Below are positions 14,812 through 22,555 of a stretch of DNA of 64,000 nucleotides, one piece after another (within the stretch, counting starts at the first letter, position 1; each line of letters starts with the position of its first letter). A model generated the notes under the pieces. That model made no database searches. It saw only the letters and a list, made by a program, of their open reading frames with translations, and was not told where the DNA came from. The position numbers were made by a program, and so were the translations under genes. The DNA comes from Micrococcales bacterium KH10 (lineage in GTDB: Bacteria > Actinomycetota > Actinomycetes > Actinomycetales > Cellulomonadaceae): NCBI GenBank assembly GCA_900188465.1, contig FZPE01000001.1, positions 248,001 to 312,000 of the forward strand, given 5' to 3'.

Positions 14812-14814
14812 CAA
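14786..14814 (-). promoter_or_regulatory. Strong promoter for the 97-residue prophage gene
   Basis: Minus strand: -35 TTGCAC (14809-14814), 17-base spacer, -10 TATAGT (14786-14791), near consensus. The leader to the ATG at 14705 is about 75 bases. Confidence 0.7.
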
Positions 14815-14893
14815 CTCGAGAAACCGGCTTATGAAGATTCTCTATGCCCAGAGCGAAACGCCTCATCGCTGAGGTGGTTTTTGTAGAAAGAAG

Positions 14894-14936
14894 AACAGAC
14901 CTCCAGGTGACGGCAAGTGTCACCCAGGGGCCTGTT
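14894..14936 (-). terminator. Probable terminator of the tRNA-Leu transcript
   Basis: Arms of 18 bases (14894-14911 and 14919-14936) pair imperfectly, mostly by G-U pairs on the minus strand. On that strand the hairpin is followed by TTCTTCTTTCT. It lies about 80 bases beyond the tRNA 3' end. If it belongs to the tRNA gene, the prophage edge is to its left. Confidence 0.5.
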
Positions 14937-14981
14937 TGTGTTACCCAGGTAACCGCTTGTTACCTGGATGTGTTACCTGGG
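14903..14981. repeat. Cluster of GTYACCYRGG repeats
   Basis: Four direct copies start at 14919, 14940, 14959 and 14972 (GTCACCCAGG, GTTACCCAGG, GTTACCTGGA, GTTACCTGGG). Two inverted copies lie at 14903-14911 and 14945-14953. The 9-bp copies at 14945-14953 and 14959-14967 form a perfect inverted repeat. The cluster sits between the prophage regulatory genes and the tRNA, where integrase arm sites or excisionase sites would be expected. Confidence 0.55.
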
Positions 14982-15017
14982 ACTCTGCGAGTCCTCGTAA
15001 TCGTTGAAATTGCAACG

Positions 15018-15102
15018 TGTCCGGAGGGGGACTTGAACCCCCACGCCCTAATACGGGCACTAGCACCTCAAGCTAGCGCGTCTGCCATTCCGCCACCCGG
15101 AC
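15018..15102 (-). tRNA. tRNA-Leu (anticodon GAG)
   Basis: Read on the minus strand, the 85-base sequence starts GTCCGGG and ends TCCGGAC plus discriminator A. It has a D-arm with GGCGGAATGG, an anticodon stem CTAGC/GCTAG around TTGAGGT, a variable arm of class II length, and a T-loop GTTCAAGTC. The anticodon is GAG (Leu). CCA is not encoded. Its 3' end faces the prophage, the usual orientation for a tRNA attachment site. Confidence 0.92.
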
Positions 15103-15198
15103 AGGTGGTGTTGGTCAGGGGATTGACCCCGAGCAACGTCCAGTACGTTAGCACGATTTTGCCGTCAAGAACGAATCGCGCTCACCGCCTGCAACACC

Positions 15199-16221
15199 TC
15201 ATCGAGCGTTACTGTGACGACCCGCGACCGAAGGCCCGTTCAATAACTCCTGCTCGCGCTGTTCCCGTTGTGAGATGCGCTCGCTAGCGGCGGTCCGAGT
15301 CGCCTCAAGGACGTCTTCAGCAATGACGAATGAATTGAGCGACACCCGCAGCAATTCGCTGGCAGCACGTGACAACGGTAGTAGCGGTTTAGGCAGGACA
15401 CCCATGTCATGGCCTTGTAGAAAGCCGATCGCATGGCTTAGCCGCATCGAACCATATTTTTCTTCCAAGATCGCCAACGGAGTCAGATTTCTTTGCAAAG
15501 ACTTGGCTTCTTGATTACGTCCTTGAGTGATGAGGTAGGTGATCGCGCCAAAGTGTTCCGGGAGCACACCGCCCAGTGTGGCATGCCACGTAGCGGCACC
15601 CTCAATGAGAGCTTGTCCACCATAACTAGTTCCAGCGAAACCATATTCGCGGCGCAGTGATGCACGCGACGGTAACTCGTTCAGTGCCTTGGTCCAGCGC
15701 TGTCGCGCGTCGGAAGCAGTTGCCGCAGAGTCCCTGATGCCTCTAATTCCTTTGAACTGCGCAATACGGGTGACTTCAGACACGCTCATCCGGTACCCGC
15801 CTAGGCTTGGACTGTTGTCGATCCAGATCGGGGCGTCAATGATGTTGCTGACGTCTGAAAAGAACCCCAGTGCCTCTTGGGAATTCAATGGGTAGTGCGA
15901 TAAAGGTTGGAGCAACACACCATCGGCGCCGTGCTGAATGGCCTCATCGATATTTGCGATTGCGTCGACACCCGCCACTGCACTTGCGCCGACAAGGACT
16001 ACAGCACGATTTTTGCTGACTTCGGTGACCGTTTTGATCGCTCGCCGCCGCACACTACGCGGCAGGTATGGTGCCTCGGCGGCGTTGCCGAGAACACACA
16101 CGGATGTTGCCCCAGCGTTGATGGCAGTATCGGTGAGGTTTTCCAGAGTGGAGATGAGCGGTCTACCTGAATCGTCGCGCGGAATGGGCATAGATGCCGT
16201 GAGCGGACCAAGGATTGACAT
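15199..16221 (-). CDS. DapA-fold protein without canonical catalytic residues
   Basis: 340 residues. The layout is that of the dihydrodipicolinate synthase/N-acetylneuraminate lyase TIM barrel: 'INAGATSVCVLGNAAE' in place of the GTTGE motif, 'HGADGVLLQPLSHYP', then 'FKGIRGIRDSAA'. In active members the last motif carries the Schiff-base lysine (G-I/V-K); here it is Arg163. The partner tyrosine of the 'YN.P' motif is replaced in 'WIDNSP' (around 134-138). The enzyme is therefore unlikely to use the usual aldolase chemistry. It begins 41 bases after dnaE2 on the same strand and may be the fourth gene of the SOS operon. Substrate is unknown. Confidence 0.7.
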   Translation of the reverse strand: MSILGPLTASMPIPRDDSGRPLISTLENLTDTAINAGATSVCVLGNAAEAPYLPRSVRRRAIKTVTEVSKNRAVVLVGASAVAGVDAIANIDEAIQHGADGVLLQPLSHYPLNSQEALGFFSDVSNIIDAPIWIDNSPSLGGYRMSVSEVTRIAQFKGIRGIRDSAATASDARQRWTKALNELPSRASLRREYGFAGTSYGGQALIEGAATWHATLGGVLPEHFGAITYLITQGRNQEAKSLQRNLTPLAILEEKYGSMRLSHAIGFLQGHDMGVLPKPLLPLSRAASELLRVSLNSFVIAEDVLEATRTAASERISQREQREQELLNGPSVAGRHSNAR

Positions 16222-16262
16222 TGCCCCATGCTATCGAGTTCATCGCGCTTCGGGTACTACTT

Positions 16263-19200
16263 TCACTGGAAATCTCGAGAACGTGATGAGATTTGCAGCG
16301 ATAAGGGCTTTGCATGCTCAGCAATGAGATTGATCACACCTTCAGCCCGTTCCAGTTGCCCTCTGATGACCAACGCTGGACTGGTCCGCACAACCCGTCG
16401 GAACCTTGCCCAAAAGCCTGGACTGCATATCACATTAAGCAGACCGGATTCATCTTCGATGGATAGGAATGTGATACCACTCGCAGTAGCTGGCCGTTGC
16501 CGATGAGTCACCACTCCAGCGATAGCCACTCGCCTGCCTGATTCTGTCCGAGCAAGGTCCGTGATCATGAGCACGTTGGCGGCAGCCAAGTCAGCACGGA
16601 GAAACTGAGTGGGAAATGATTCTGCGGATACCCCTGTGACAGCGACGTCGCTGACTGCGATCTCCAGAGCATCCATATCGGGCAGTAACGGCACGGTCAG
16701 ACCATTGGTGATCCCAGGAAGGGTATCTTGACGTTCCAAGGAAGCCGGTCCGGCTTGCCACAGCGCATGGCGCCGGTTCGTCTGCCACACCGAAAAGGCC
16801 CCTGCAGTGGCGAGATTTTCAAGTTGTGTGCGTGACAGATCCATGTGTCGCACGCAGTCATCGAAGGTAGCGAAGCCTCCGTGTTGCTCACGAACTGCCA
16901 CGATGCGTTGCGCTACTGCTTCAGGGATTCCCTTTACTTGTCCCAGACCTAATCGCACCGCCAAATAATCGTCTTTTTGACGTTCGACTGTGGCTAGTGC
17001 CTGTGAGCGTTGCACGCAAGGTCGCAGGACTTCCACTCCGTGTCGTCTGGCGTCAGCTGTCAGTGACTGCGGTGAATAGAATCCCATAGGTTGCGCCGCC
17101 AGCAACCCTGCGTAGAACGCCGCTGGATGGTGTGCCTTGACCCAGGCACTGGCGTAGACCAGATAGGCAAAAGAGAACGAATGTGACTCTGGGAAGCCAA
17201 AGTCAGCGAATGCGTGAAGTTTCGCGATGATGTCCGTTCTGATCTGCTCTGAGATGCCCCGCTGCGACATCCCTTGACGCAATCGTTCTTCTAGCTCTTC
17301 AATCCGGTCATGTGAACGTTTGGAACCGATGGCTCGTCGCAGTTGATCTGCTTCTGCCGCGGTGAATCCCGCAACATCCACTGCGATCTGCATCAGTTGT
17401 TCCTGAAAGAGCGGTACACCCAAGGTACGCTCCAAGGCAGGTTTCAACAGTGGATGCGCATAGAGCTTTTCGTCGGGAGGAAGCCGTCCTTCCTGTTGGG
17501 CCCGCCGCCGGTTGATATAGGGATGCACCGAACCACCCTGTATCGGCCCGGGCCTGATCAGTGCGACTTCCACCACGATGTCGTAGAAAGTACGCGGCTG
17601 CAGGCGGGGCAAGGTGGCCATCTGTGCTCGTGACTCAACTTGGAACACCCCTACTGTGTCAGCGCGGCAAAGCAGGTCGTAAACCGCCTCGTCATCCTGC
17701 GGCAAACCATGCAGTGTGACTTTCTCGCCTTCGTGATACTCGATTTGCGCGAACATCAATCGCAGCGCAGTCAGCATGCCCAGCCCTAACAGATCAAACT
17801 TGACCAGCCCGGCGTCTGCGCAGTCCTCTTTGTCCCACTGCAGCACGGTGCGCCCTTCTTTAGCAGCCCACTGCACGGGGCATACCTCGATAACCGGGCG
17901 GTCGCATAAGACCATCCCTCCCGGATGCGTACCCAAATGGCGTGGGAGTCGCAGCAGTTGATCAGCAATCTCAATCACATCGGATGGAATGTCGTCTGTA
18001 TCGGATTCGGGTTGCGCATCGGTGGTTTCTTTCGCCGCAGCCACAGTGGTGAAACTGTGCCATCGTTCGATCTGCTTGCTCCAAGCGTCTTGCTGCCCGG
18101 CGTCATAGCCCAGGGCCCGTGCAGCATCGCGAATGGCAGAACGAGGCCGGTAACTTATCACGTTGGCAACCTGTGCGGCATGTGTTCTGCCGTATCGAGC
18201 GTAGACGTCCTGGATCACTTCTTCACGGCGTTCGGATTCAATATCAACATCGATATCCGGTGCCTCTTCGCGGCTTTCGGACAAGAATCTCTCAAAGAGA
18301 AGTTTGTGGCGTACCGCGTCAATAGCTGTGATACCCAACACATAACACACAGCCGAATTGGCTGCTGAACCGCGACCTTGCGCCAAAATTCCCTTTTCCC
18401 GACATACCTCCATGATCTGGTAGACGATCAGGAAGTAGCCGGGAAACCCTAGGTCGCAGATCACTTGAAGCTCATGATCAAGTTGCTCCCAGGCAGCTGA
18501 GTTCCGTTCATTTTCTCGTTCTCGCGGACCGTAGTACTGCGGGGCTCTGCGTCTGACGAGTTCTCGCAACCAGGTCTCTTCGGTATATCCGGCCGGTACC
18601 GCAAAAGGCGGCAACTTCGGTGCGACTAGGGTCAAGTCGAAAGCGCATTCAGCACCGATCTGAGCCGCGGTGGCAACGGCATGGGGATGTTTTCGATGCC
18701 GGTGATACATCTGCCGGGGTGAAGCAATATATGCCTGGCCGTGTACCGGCAGCCAGCCATCTAGCTCATCGAGTTCACGACCGCTGCGAATTGACGCAAC
18801 GACATGTGCCAACTCAGCGTTTGCGGGTCGGGCATAGTGCACGTTCCCTGTGGCTACTAGCCTGACTCCGGCTAGATCAGCGACATGCGCCAGCGCATCG
18901 CATCGCACTGCATCGAGTGGTTCCTGATGGTCGGTTATCTCTACCGCGACGTTTTCTTTCCCGAAGAGATTGACCAATATCTCCACTTGTTCACTCGCAG
19001 CATCGATGTCGAACACCCCTGGGCGGGGTTCTAAGGCCCGCCGTGTGGTTCCTTTTCGGCAACCGGTGAGGATCTGCCAGTGGTCCTGCGCCTTGGCTGC
19101 CAGTTCTTCAAGGTCATAGGCGGGCGATCCTTGGCCCTCAGTACGCAAATTGGCAGTTGCGATAGCCGCCGAGAGATTGCGGTATCCCTGCGGATCACGT

Positions 19201-19520
19201 GCCAGAACGACTAGATGGTTTCCTTCTGGATCTGGGGCAGTGGATAGTGGTCCACGATGCACTTTGGTCACTGGCAGGGTGAGCTCGGCACCGAAGATAG
19301 TGCTTATTTCGTGTTTACGTGCCGCTTTAGCAAAGGGCACGACCCCGTAAAGACCGTCGTGATCAGTCAAAGCGATAGCACTGAGTCCTTGCCTTGCCGC
19401 TTCAGCGATCAGGTCCTCTGGCTGGCTGACTCCGTCAAGAAAACTTCGTGCGGAGTGTGCGTGCAATTCCGCATAATCTAACGGTGACTGCGTGCCGTTA
19501 TCCGCTGTCAGGTCAGTCAT
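16263..19520 (-). CDS. dnaE2: Error-prone DNA polymerase III alpha subunit DnaE2
   Basis: 1085 residues from the ATG at 19520, which overlaps the imuB stop by eight bases and has GAGGG six bases upstream; an in-frame start 13 codons earlier is less likely. The N-terminal PHP domain starts 'YAELHAHSARSFLDG' and contains 'ALTDHDGLYG'. The polymerase core has the catalytic 'PDIDVDIE' motif and 'GRGSAANSAVCYVLGI'. The C-terminus has the OB-fold region. With ImuA and ImuB it forms the mutasome that copies past DNA lesions at the cost of mutations. It lacks the proofreading-competent context of DnaE1. Co-transcribed with imuA-imuB under an SOS box. Confidence 0.93.
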   Translation of the reverse strand: MTDLTADNGTQSPLDYAELHAHSARSFLDGVSQPEDLIAEAARQGLSAIALTDHDGLYGVVPFAKAARKHEISTIFGAELTLPVTKVHRGPLSTAPDPEGNHLVVLARDPQGYRNLSAAIATANLRTEGQGSPAYDLEELAAKAQDHWQILTGCRKGTTRRALEPRPGVFDIDAASEQVEILVNLFGKENVAVEITDHQEPLDAVRCDALAHVADLAGVRLVATGNVHYARPANAELAHVVASIRSGRELDELDGWLPVHGQAYIASPRQMYHRHRKHPHAVATAAQIGAECAFDLTLVAPKLPPFAVPAGYTEETWLRELVRRRAPQYYGPRERENERNSAAWEQLDHELQVICDLGFPGYFLIVYQIMEVCREKGILAQGRGSAANSAVCYVLGITAIDAVRHKLLFERFLSESREEAPDIDVDIESERREEVIQDVYARYGRTHAAQVANVISYRPRSAIRDAARALGYDAGQQDAWSKQIERWHSFTTVAAAKETTDAQPESDTDDIPSDVIEIADQLLRLPRHLGTHPGGMVLCDRPVIEVCPVQWAAKEGRTVLQWDKEDCADAGLVKFDLLGLGMLTALRLMFAQIEYHEGEKVTLHGLPQDDEAVYDLLCRADTVGVFQVESRAQMATLPRLQPRTFYDIVVEVALIRPGPIQGGSVHPYINRRRAQQEGRLPPDEKLYAHPLLKPALERTLGVPLFQEQLMQIAVDVAGFTAAEADQLRRAIGSKRSHDRIEELEERLRQGMSQRGISEQIRTDIIAKLHAFADFGFPESHSFSFAYLVYASAWVKAHHPAAFYAGLLAAQPMGFYSPQSLTADARRHGVEVLRPCVQRSQALATVERQKDDYLAVRLGLGQVKGIPEAVAQRIVAVREQHGGFATFDDCVRHMDLSRTQLENLATAGAFSVWQTNRRHALWQAGPASLERQDTLPGITNGLTVPLLPDMDALEIAVSDVAVTGVSAESFPTQFLRADLAAANVLMITDLARTESGRRVAIAGVVTHRQRPATASGITFLSIEDESGLLNVICSPGFWARFRRVVRTSPALVIRGQLERAEGVINLIAEHAKPLSLQISSRSRDFQ

Positions 19521-21138
19521 ACTTGCCCTCGTAACTCCACTGCCCCTCCTGGCAGGCAAGTAGCAAACCGGCGCCTTGTGTCACTGTGACCTGCAAATAT
19601 GCTGCTGTTTGCCGTTGCGCTCGCCACCATCGCTGGAGCAACGGCCACGGACCTGCCCAATCTTGCACGGTATATGTCGCCATCGTGTCCACAGCGACCC
19701 GCACCGGCGGTGCACTAAGCCGTAGTCGTCGATCAACGATCACGGTATTTCCAGCACTGTCAAGCACGTGGGCTCTCAGCGGTGTTGCTGGAATGACTGT
19801 CGGCGACGGGGAAGGCAAGGCACCGGGCCACGGTTGATCGCGTCTGGTGTCATCTGGTTGCGCACTTCCCCATGGGACGAGTTGGACTCGTTCTCGCGCG
19901 GTCCGTCCTCCCATGGCAACCGGTTGAAGTACCTCGCCTGGCCCCAGCATTGCCTGTAGTCGGGCCACGGTCTGCTCTACCTTGCCGGATTTGCTTCGTC
20001 CCAGCCCCCACAGACCTTCGCTTTGCATATCTACTGCATGCAATCCGACTGCAGTGATCGTGACACCGGCGACAGGTGCCACCGGTGGGTCATCACCGAT
20101 GCCTTGTCCCTGACGTGTGAGCCAACCGTCCATCTGCCATCGGATCCGGTCCGTGACATGCCGCGGAGTGAGCCCGCCCCACATAGTCGAGTCGGCTTGC
20201 CAGCATCGGCGTATCTCATCCCCGTCTTGCGTGGTTAAAGTAATTTCAACCTGAGAACAGCTCAACGAGTGCTGCAACAGTTTCTGATACCAGTTTTGCG
20301 TTATCTCAGCGGTAGCGAAGGTTACGTGATCGCTTCGTTCCGCAGGAGGATCGATGACGAGTTCTTCTTTGATCTCCTGCACTTGACGCCACGGATCGTT
20401 GAGCAACGTGTCACAGCCGAGGGCTTGCAGATAAGCCCACTGCCCAATGTGACCGAATCGGGTATTGAGCGCTGTGCGTCCGACTTTGGCCAATTGCCGT
20501 AATGTCCGGACGCCTAGTCCTGCCAGCGCACTTAGAAATGCGGTGAGTTCAGTTTCCCGAGTTGCGTCCGTCACTAACAGGCGAAGGGATTCAATGGGTT
20601 GTTTCCCCAGGTAATCTCGGGTTTCGCTGAAACAGACTGCGCTGTCTTCACGAGCTGCGAGCAGTGCGGTTAACAGACTTTGGCCGCCTCCGACATGGCA
20701 TTCGACATCGGCGTCGTGCGCAATATGCTCGATGAGCGGTTCGGCTAGTGAATTGAGCAGTTGTCTGGCGAAGTCCGCATCCGCTTGTGCCTTGACTGGA
20801 ATCTTCCAGGGGGCCCACAGCACTCCCGGCCGCGATACCGAGCAATGTGGCAGCACTCGATGTGCCGCGCTTGCCACCGTGTCAAAGTCAAGATGCTCCT
20901 GTTGCTCATCGCGTGGATGTAGCACTAGCGAAGGGCATACGGCTTGCGCCGCCCTGCGACGCATCCCGCGTCGCACGCCATCACGGCGTGCCGCCGCAGA
21001 GACTGCCATGACTTTCCCATGATCGGTGACTGCAACGGGGCGAGTGGCACTGATGCCTTCACGTCGCATGATCGTCAGCACTGGCCAATCGGGCACCCAT
21101 AATGCCAGGACGCCGGTGATAGCAGATGTATCAGTCAT
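19513..21138 (-). CDS. imuB: ImuB, catalytically inactive Y-family polymerase-like clamp adaptor
   Basis: 541 residues. The Y-family fold is recognisable from 'VMAVSAAARRDGVRRGMRRRAAQAVCPSL' (about 43-72), but the metal-binding carboxylates are missing: the first motif reads 'LALWVPDWPV' and the usual S-x-D-E region reads 'VSRPGVLWAPW'. A QLVPWG sequence near residue 419 matches the position and form of the beta-clamp-binding motif of ImuB proteins. It links DnaE2 and ImuA to the clamp. The ATG overlaps the imuA stop by four bases and its own stop overlaps dnaE2 by eight. Confidence 0.88.
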   Translation of the reverse strand: MTDTSAITGVLALWVPDWPVLTIMRREGISATRPVAVTDHGKVMAVSAAARRDGVRRGMRRRAAQAVCPSLVLHPRDEQQEHLDFDTVASAAHRVLPHCSVSRPGVLWAPWKIPVKAQADADFARQLLNSLAEPLIEHIAHDADVECHVGGGQSLLTALLAAREDSAVCFSETRDYLGKQPIESLRLLVTDATRETELTAFLSALAGLGVRTLRQLAKVGRTALNTRFGHIGQWAYLQALGCDTLLNDPWRQVQEIKEELVIDPPAERSDHVTFATAEITQNWYQKLLQHSLSCSQVEITLTTQDGDEIRRCWQADSTMWGGLTPRHVTDRIRWQMDGWLTRQGQGIGDDPPVAPVAGVTITAVGLHAVDMQSEGLWGLGRSKSGKVEQTVARLQAMLGPGEVLQPVAMGGRTARERVQLVPWGSAQPDDTRRDQPWPGALPSPSPTVIPATPLRAHVLDSAGNTVIVDRRLRLSAPPVRVAVDTMATYTVQDWAGPWPLLQRWWRAQRQTAAYLQVTVTQGAGLLLACQEGQWSYEGKYD

Positions 21139-21863
21139 CCTGCAGCCCTGCCTAGCAGGTCCACACTGCCATGTACGGGCTGCGCAAAAGCTCCCCGGCC
21201 ACTCCTGGCTATCTCTGCTTCAGCGTGGCGAAGCCATCCGTGTCCCTGCTCGGTCCCCCACCAACGTTGTCTGATGACCCGTAACGTAAGGTCCGCGTTT
21301 TGCCACGGGTAGGTGCTGAGCAAAAGTCTTTGATGACGTCGAACGCGTGCCGTGATTTTCCGCTGCTGCAGTTGCGCTACGCTGGCTTGCGGTCCGCAGA
21401 CCACGATGTCAATGCCGTCAAGGGCGGCCGCAATAATCGCAGCGCCCTGCGTTCCCACCTCGGGAACGACTGCTAGTCGCTCTAGATCTATCCCCTGTTC
21501 AGCAGCGGCCGCCATCCCTATCTCAGGCATTCCGAGCAGCGCAGCCCACCGCGGGTTTCTCGCATCGGCATCCATCACTTCACCGAGTGCGGCAAGCAAG
21601 ACGGTTGTCGACCCCGTGATGGCGACAATGCCACGTTGACGTAACTGAGGCGGGACGACTTCACTGAAGAATTCCCGGCCACGCTGCGGGTCGATGACAC
21701 TGACAGTGGGCACAGCGACGACAGGATGTTCTGCCGAAGGCCGAGCGACAGGAGCCTCTTTGAGCGACTGAGACTTCACTTCAGCTGTTTCCACTGCACG
21801 CAAGACGGCCCGCGCCCGCGCCAACCGCTGCACACGATCCGCACTGAGTCTCGTCATCGCCAT
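21135..21863 (-). CDS. imuA: ImuA-like RecA-fold mutasome protein
   Basis: 242 residues from the ATG at 21863; a GTG at 21866 and an ATG at 21857 are alternatives. The part after residue 80 follows the RecA-like order of ImuA proteins, but the P-loop position reads 'GIVAITGSTTVLLAALG', without the GKT of a working Walker A. It binds ImuB in other actinobacteria and is needed for SOS mutagenesis. It is the first gene of imuA-imuB-dnaE2, starting 26 bases downstream of a LexA-type box. Confidence 0.8.
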   Translation of the reverse strand: MAMTRLSADRVQRLARARAVLRAVETAEVKSQSLKEAPVARPSAEHPVVAVPTVSVIDPQRGREFFSEVVPPQLRQRGIVAITGSTTVLLAALGEVMDADARNPRWAALLGMPEIGMAAAAEQGIDLERLAVVPEVGTQGAAIIAAALDGIDIVVCGPQASVAQLQQRKITARVRRHQRLLLSTYPWQNADLTLRVIRQRWWGTEQGHGWLRHAEAEIARSGRGAFAQPVHGSVDLLGRAAG

Positions 21864-21888
21864 CACCCACTTTCACCCCGAACATTTA

Positions 21889-21904
21889 TCGTACACATGT
21901 TCGA
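21889..21904. promoter_or_regulatory. LexA/SOS box upstream of imuA
   Basis: TCGTACACATGTTCGA differs from the actinobacterial SOS consensus TCGAAC-N4-GTTCGA at one position. It lies 26 bases from the imuA start codon and 85 bases from the divergent PEBP gene, so it most likely controls the mutasome operon. Confidence 0.8.
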
Positions 21905-21988
21905 ATGACCCTCTGACATTGTGCCCGAAAGTCCAACTCGCCCAGCCTTGACCGTGCACAGGAACGTCGGTGGCGGCATGATGGTGAA

Positions 21989-22516
21989 ATGGACGCACAA
22001 CGACCTCTGCCACCGGATCCCTATACGGTGTTGCCCCCAGTACCCGCCTTTGCTGTGACCAGCACTGACTTCACTCATGGCGGGGCGATCGCACGAGAGT
22101 TCAGCGCCGAAGGCGACAATGTCTCACCCCATTTACAGTGGTCAGGGTTTCCTCCCGAAACACAGTCCTTCTATGTGACTGTTTTTGACCCTGACGCCCC
22201 GGTACCGGGCGGCTGGTGGCATTGGTCCGTAGTCGACTTGCCCGCACACGTTCACGAGTTGCCCCGCAATATTGGGCAAAGCGACCTCACACTTCCTGGA
22301 GCCTCGTTCCATCTGAAGAACGATGGCGGCGACTACAGCTATGGCGGCCCGCTTCCTCCTGTTGGAGATCGACCACACCGTTACTACTTCGCAGTTCATG
22401 CACTCGACGTCGACACTCTTGACGTTGACGACGAGGACACCTGCACCCGTGCTTCCTTCGCTGCATGGCCACGAACCATCGCACGCGCAGTCATCATGGG
22501 GACCTACCAGCGATAG
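21989..22516 (+). CDS. PEBP/YbhB family protein
   Basis: 175 residues. Family motifs are clear: 'VTVFDPDAPVPGGWWHWSVVDLP' (about 62-85, the DPDAP and W-H-W ligand site) and 'GGPLPPVGDRPHRYYFAVHALD' (about 118-140, the G-P-x-PP..G-x-H-R-Y motif). YbhB/Raf-kinase-inhibitor-like proteins are small cytosolic proteins with an anion/phospholipid-binding pocket; bacterial roles are mostly unknown. It is divergent from imuA across the SOS box and 39 bases upstream of a YbaK-family gene. Confidence 0.88.
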   Translation: MDAQRPLPPDPYTVLPPVPAFAVTSTDFTHGGAIAREFSAEGDNVSPHLQWSGFPPETQSFYVTVFDPDAPVPGGWWHWSVVDLPAHVHELPRNIGQSDLTLPGASFHLKNDGGDYSYGGPLPPVGDRPHRYYFAVHALDVDTLDVDDEDTCTRASFAAWPRTIARAVIMGTYQR

Positions 22517-22555
22517 GCACCTGAATTGATGCGCGCACTGCGATAGTCTGCCTCT

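Noticed and set aside
14903-14981. Could the short repeats be a CRISPR array?
   Set aside because: Repeat units of about 10 bases with spacings of 13-21 bases and mixed orientation do not fit CRISPR repeats, and no cas genes are present.
15103-15198. Promoter for the tRNA gene in the 96 bases upstream of it
   Set aside because: A TTGACG exists on the minus strand, but no good -10 lies 16-18 bases away, so a promoter could not be supported.
14844-15287. Plus-strand open frame of 147 codons across the tRNA-Leu region
   Set aside because: It reads through the tRNA gene and the repeat/terminator region; its translation is what the antisense of a class II tRNA gives, and no ribosome binding site or family pattern is present.
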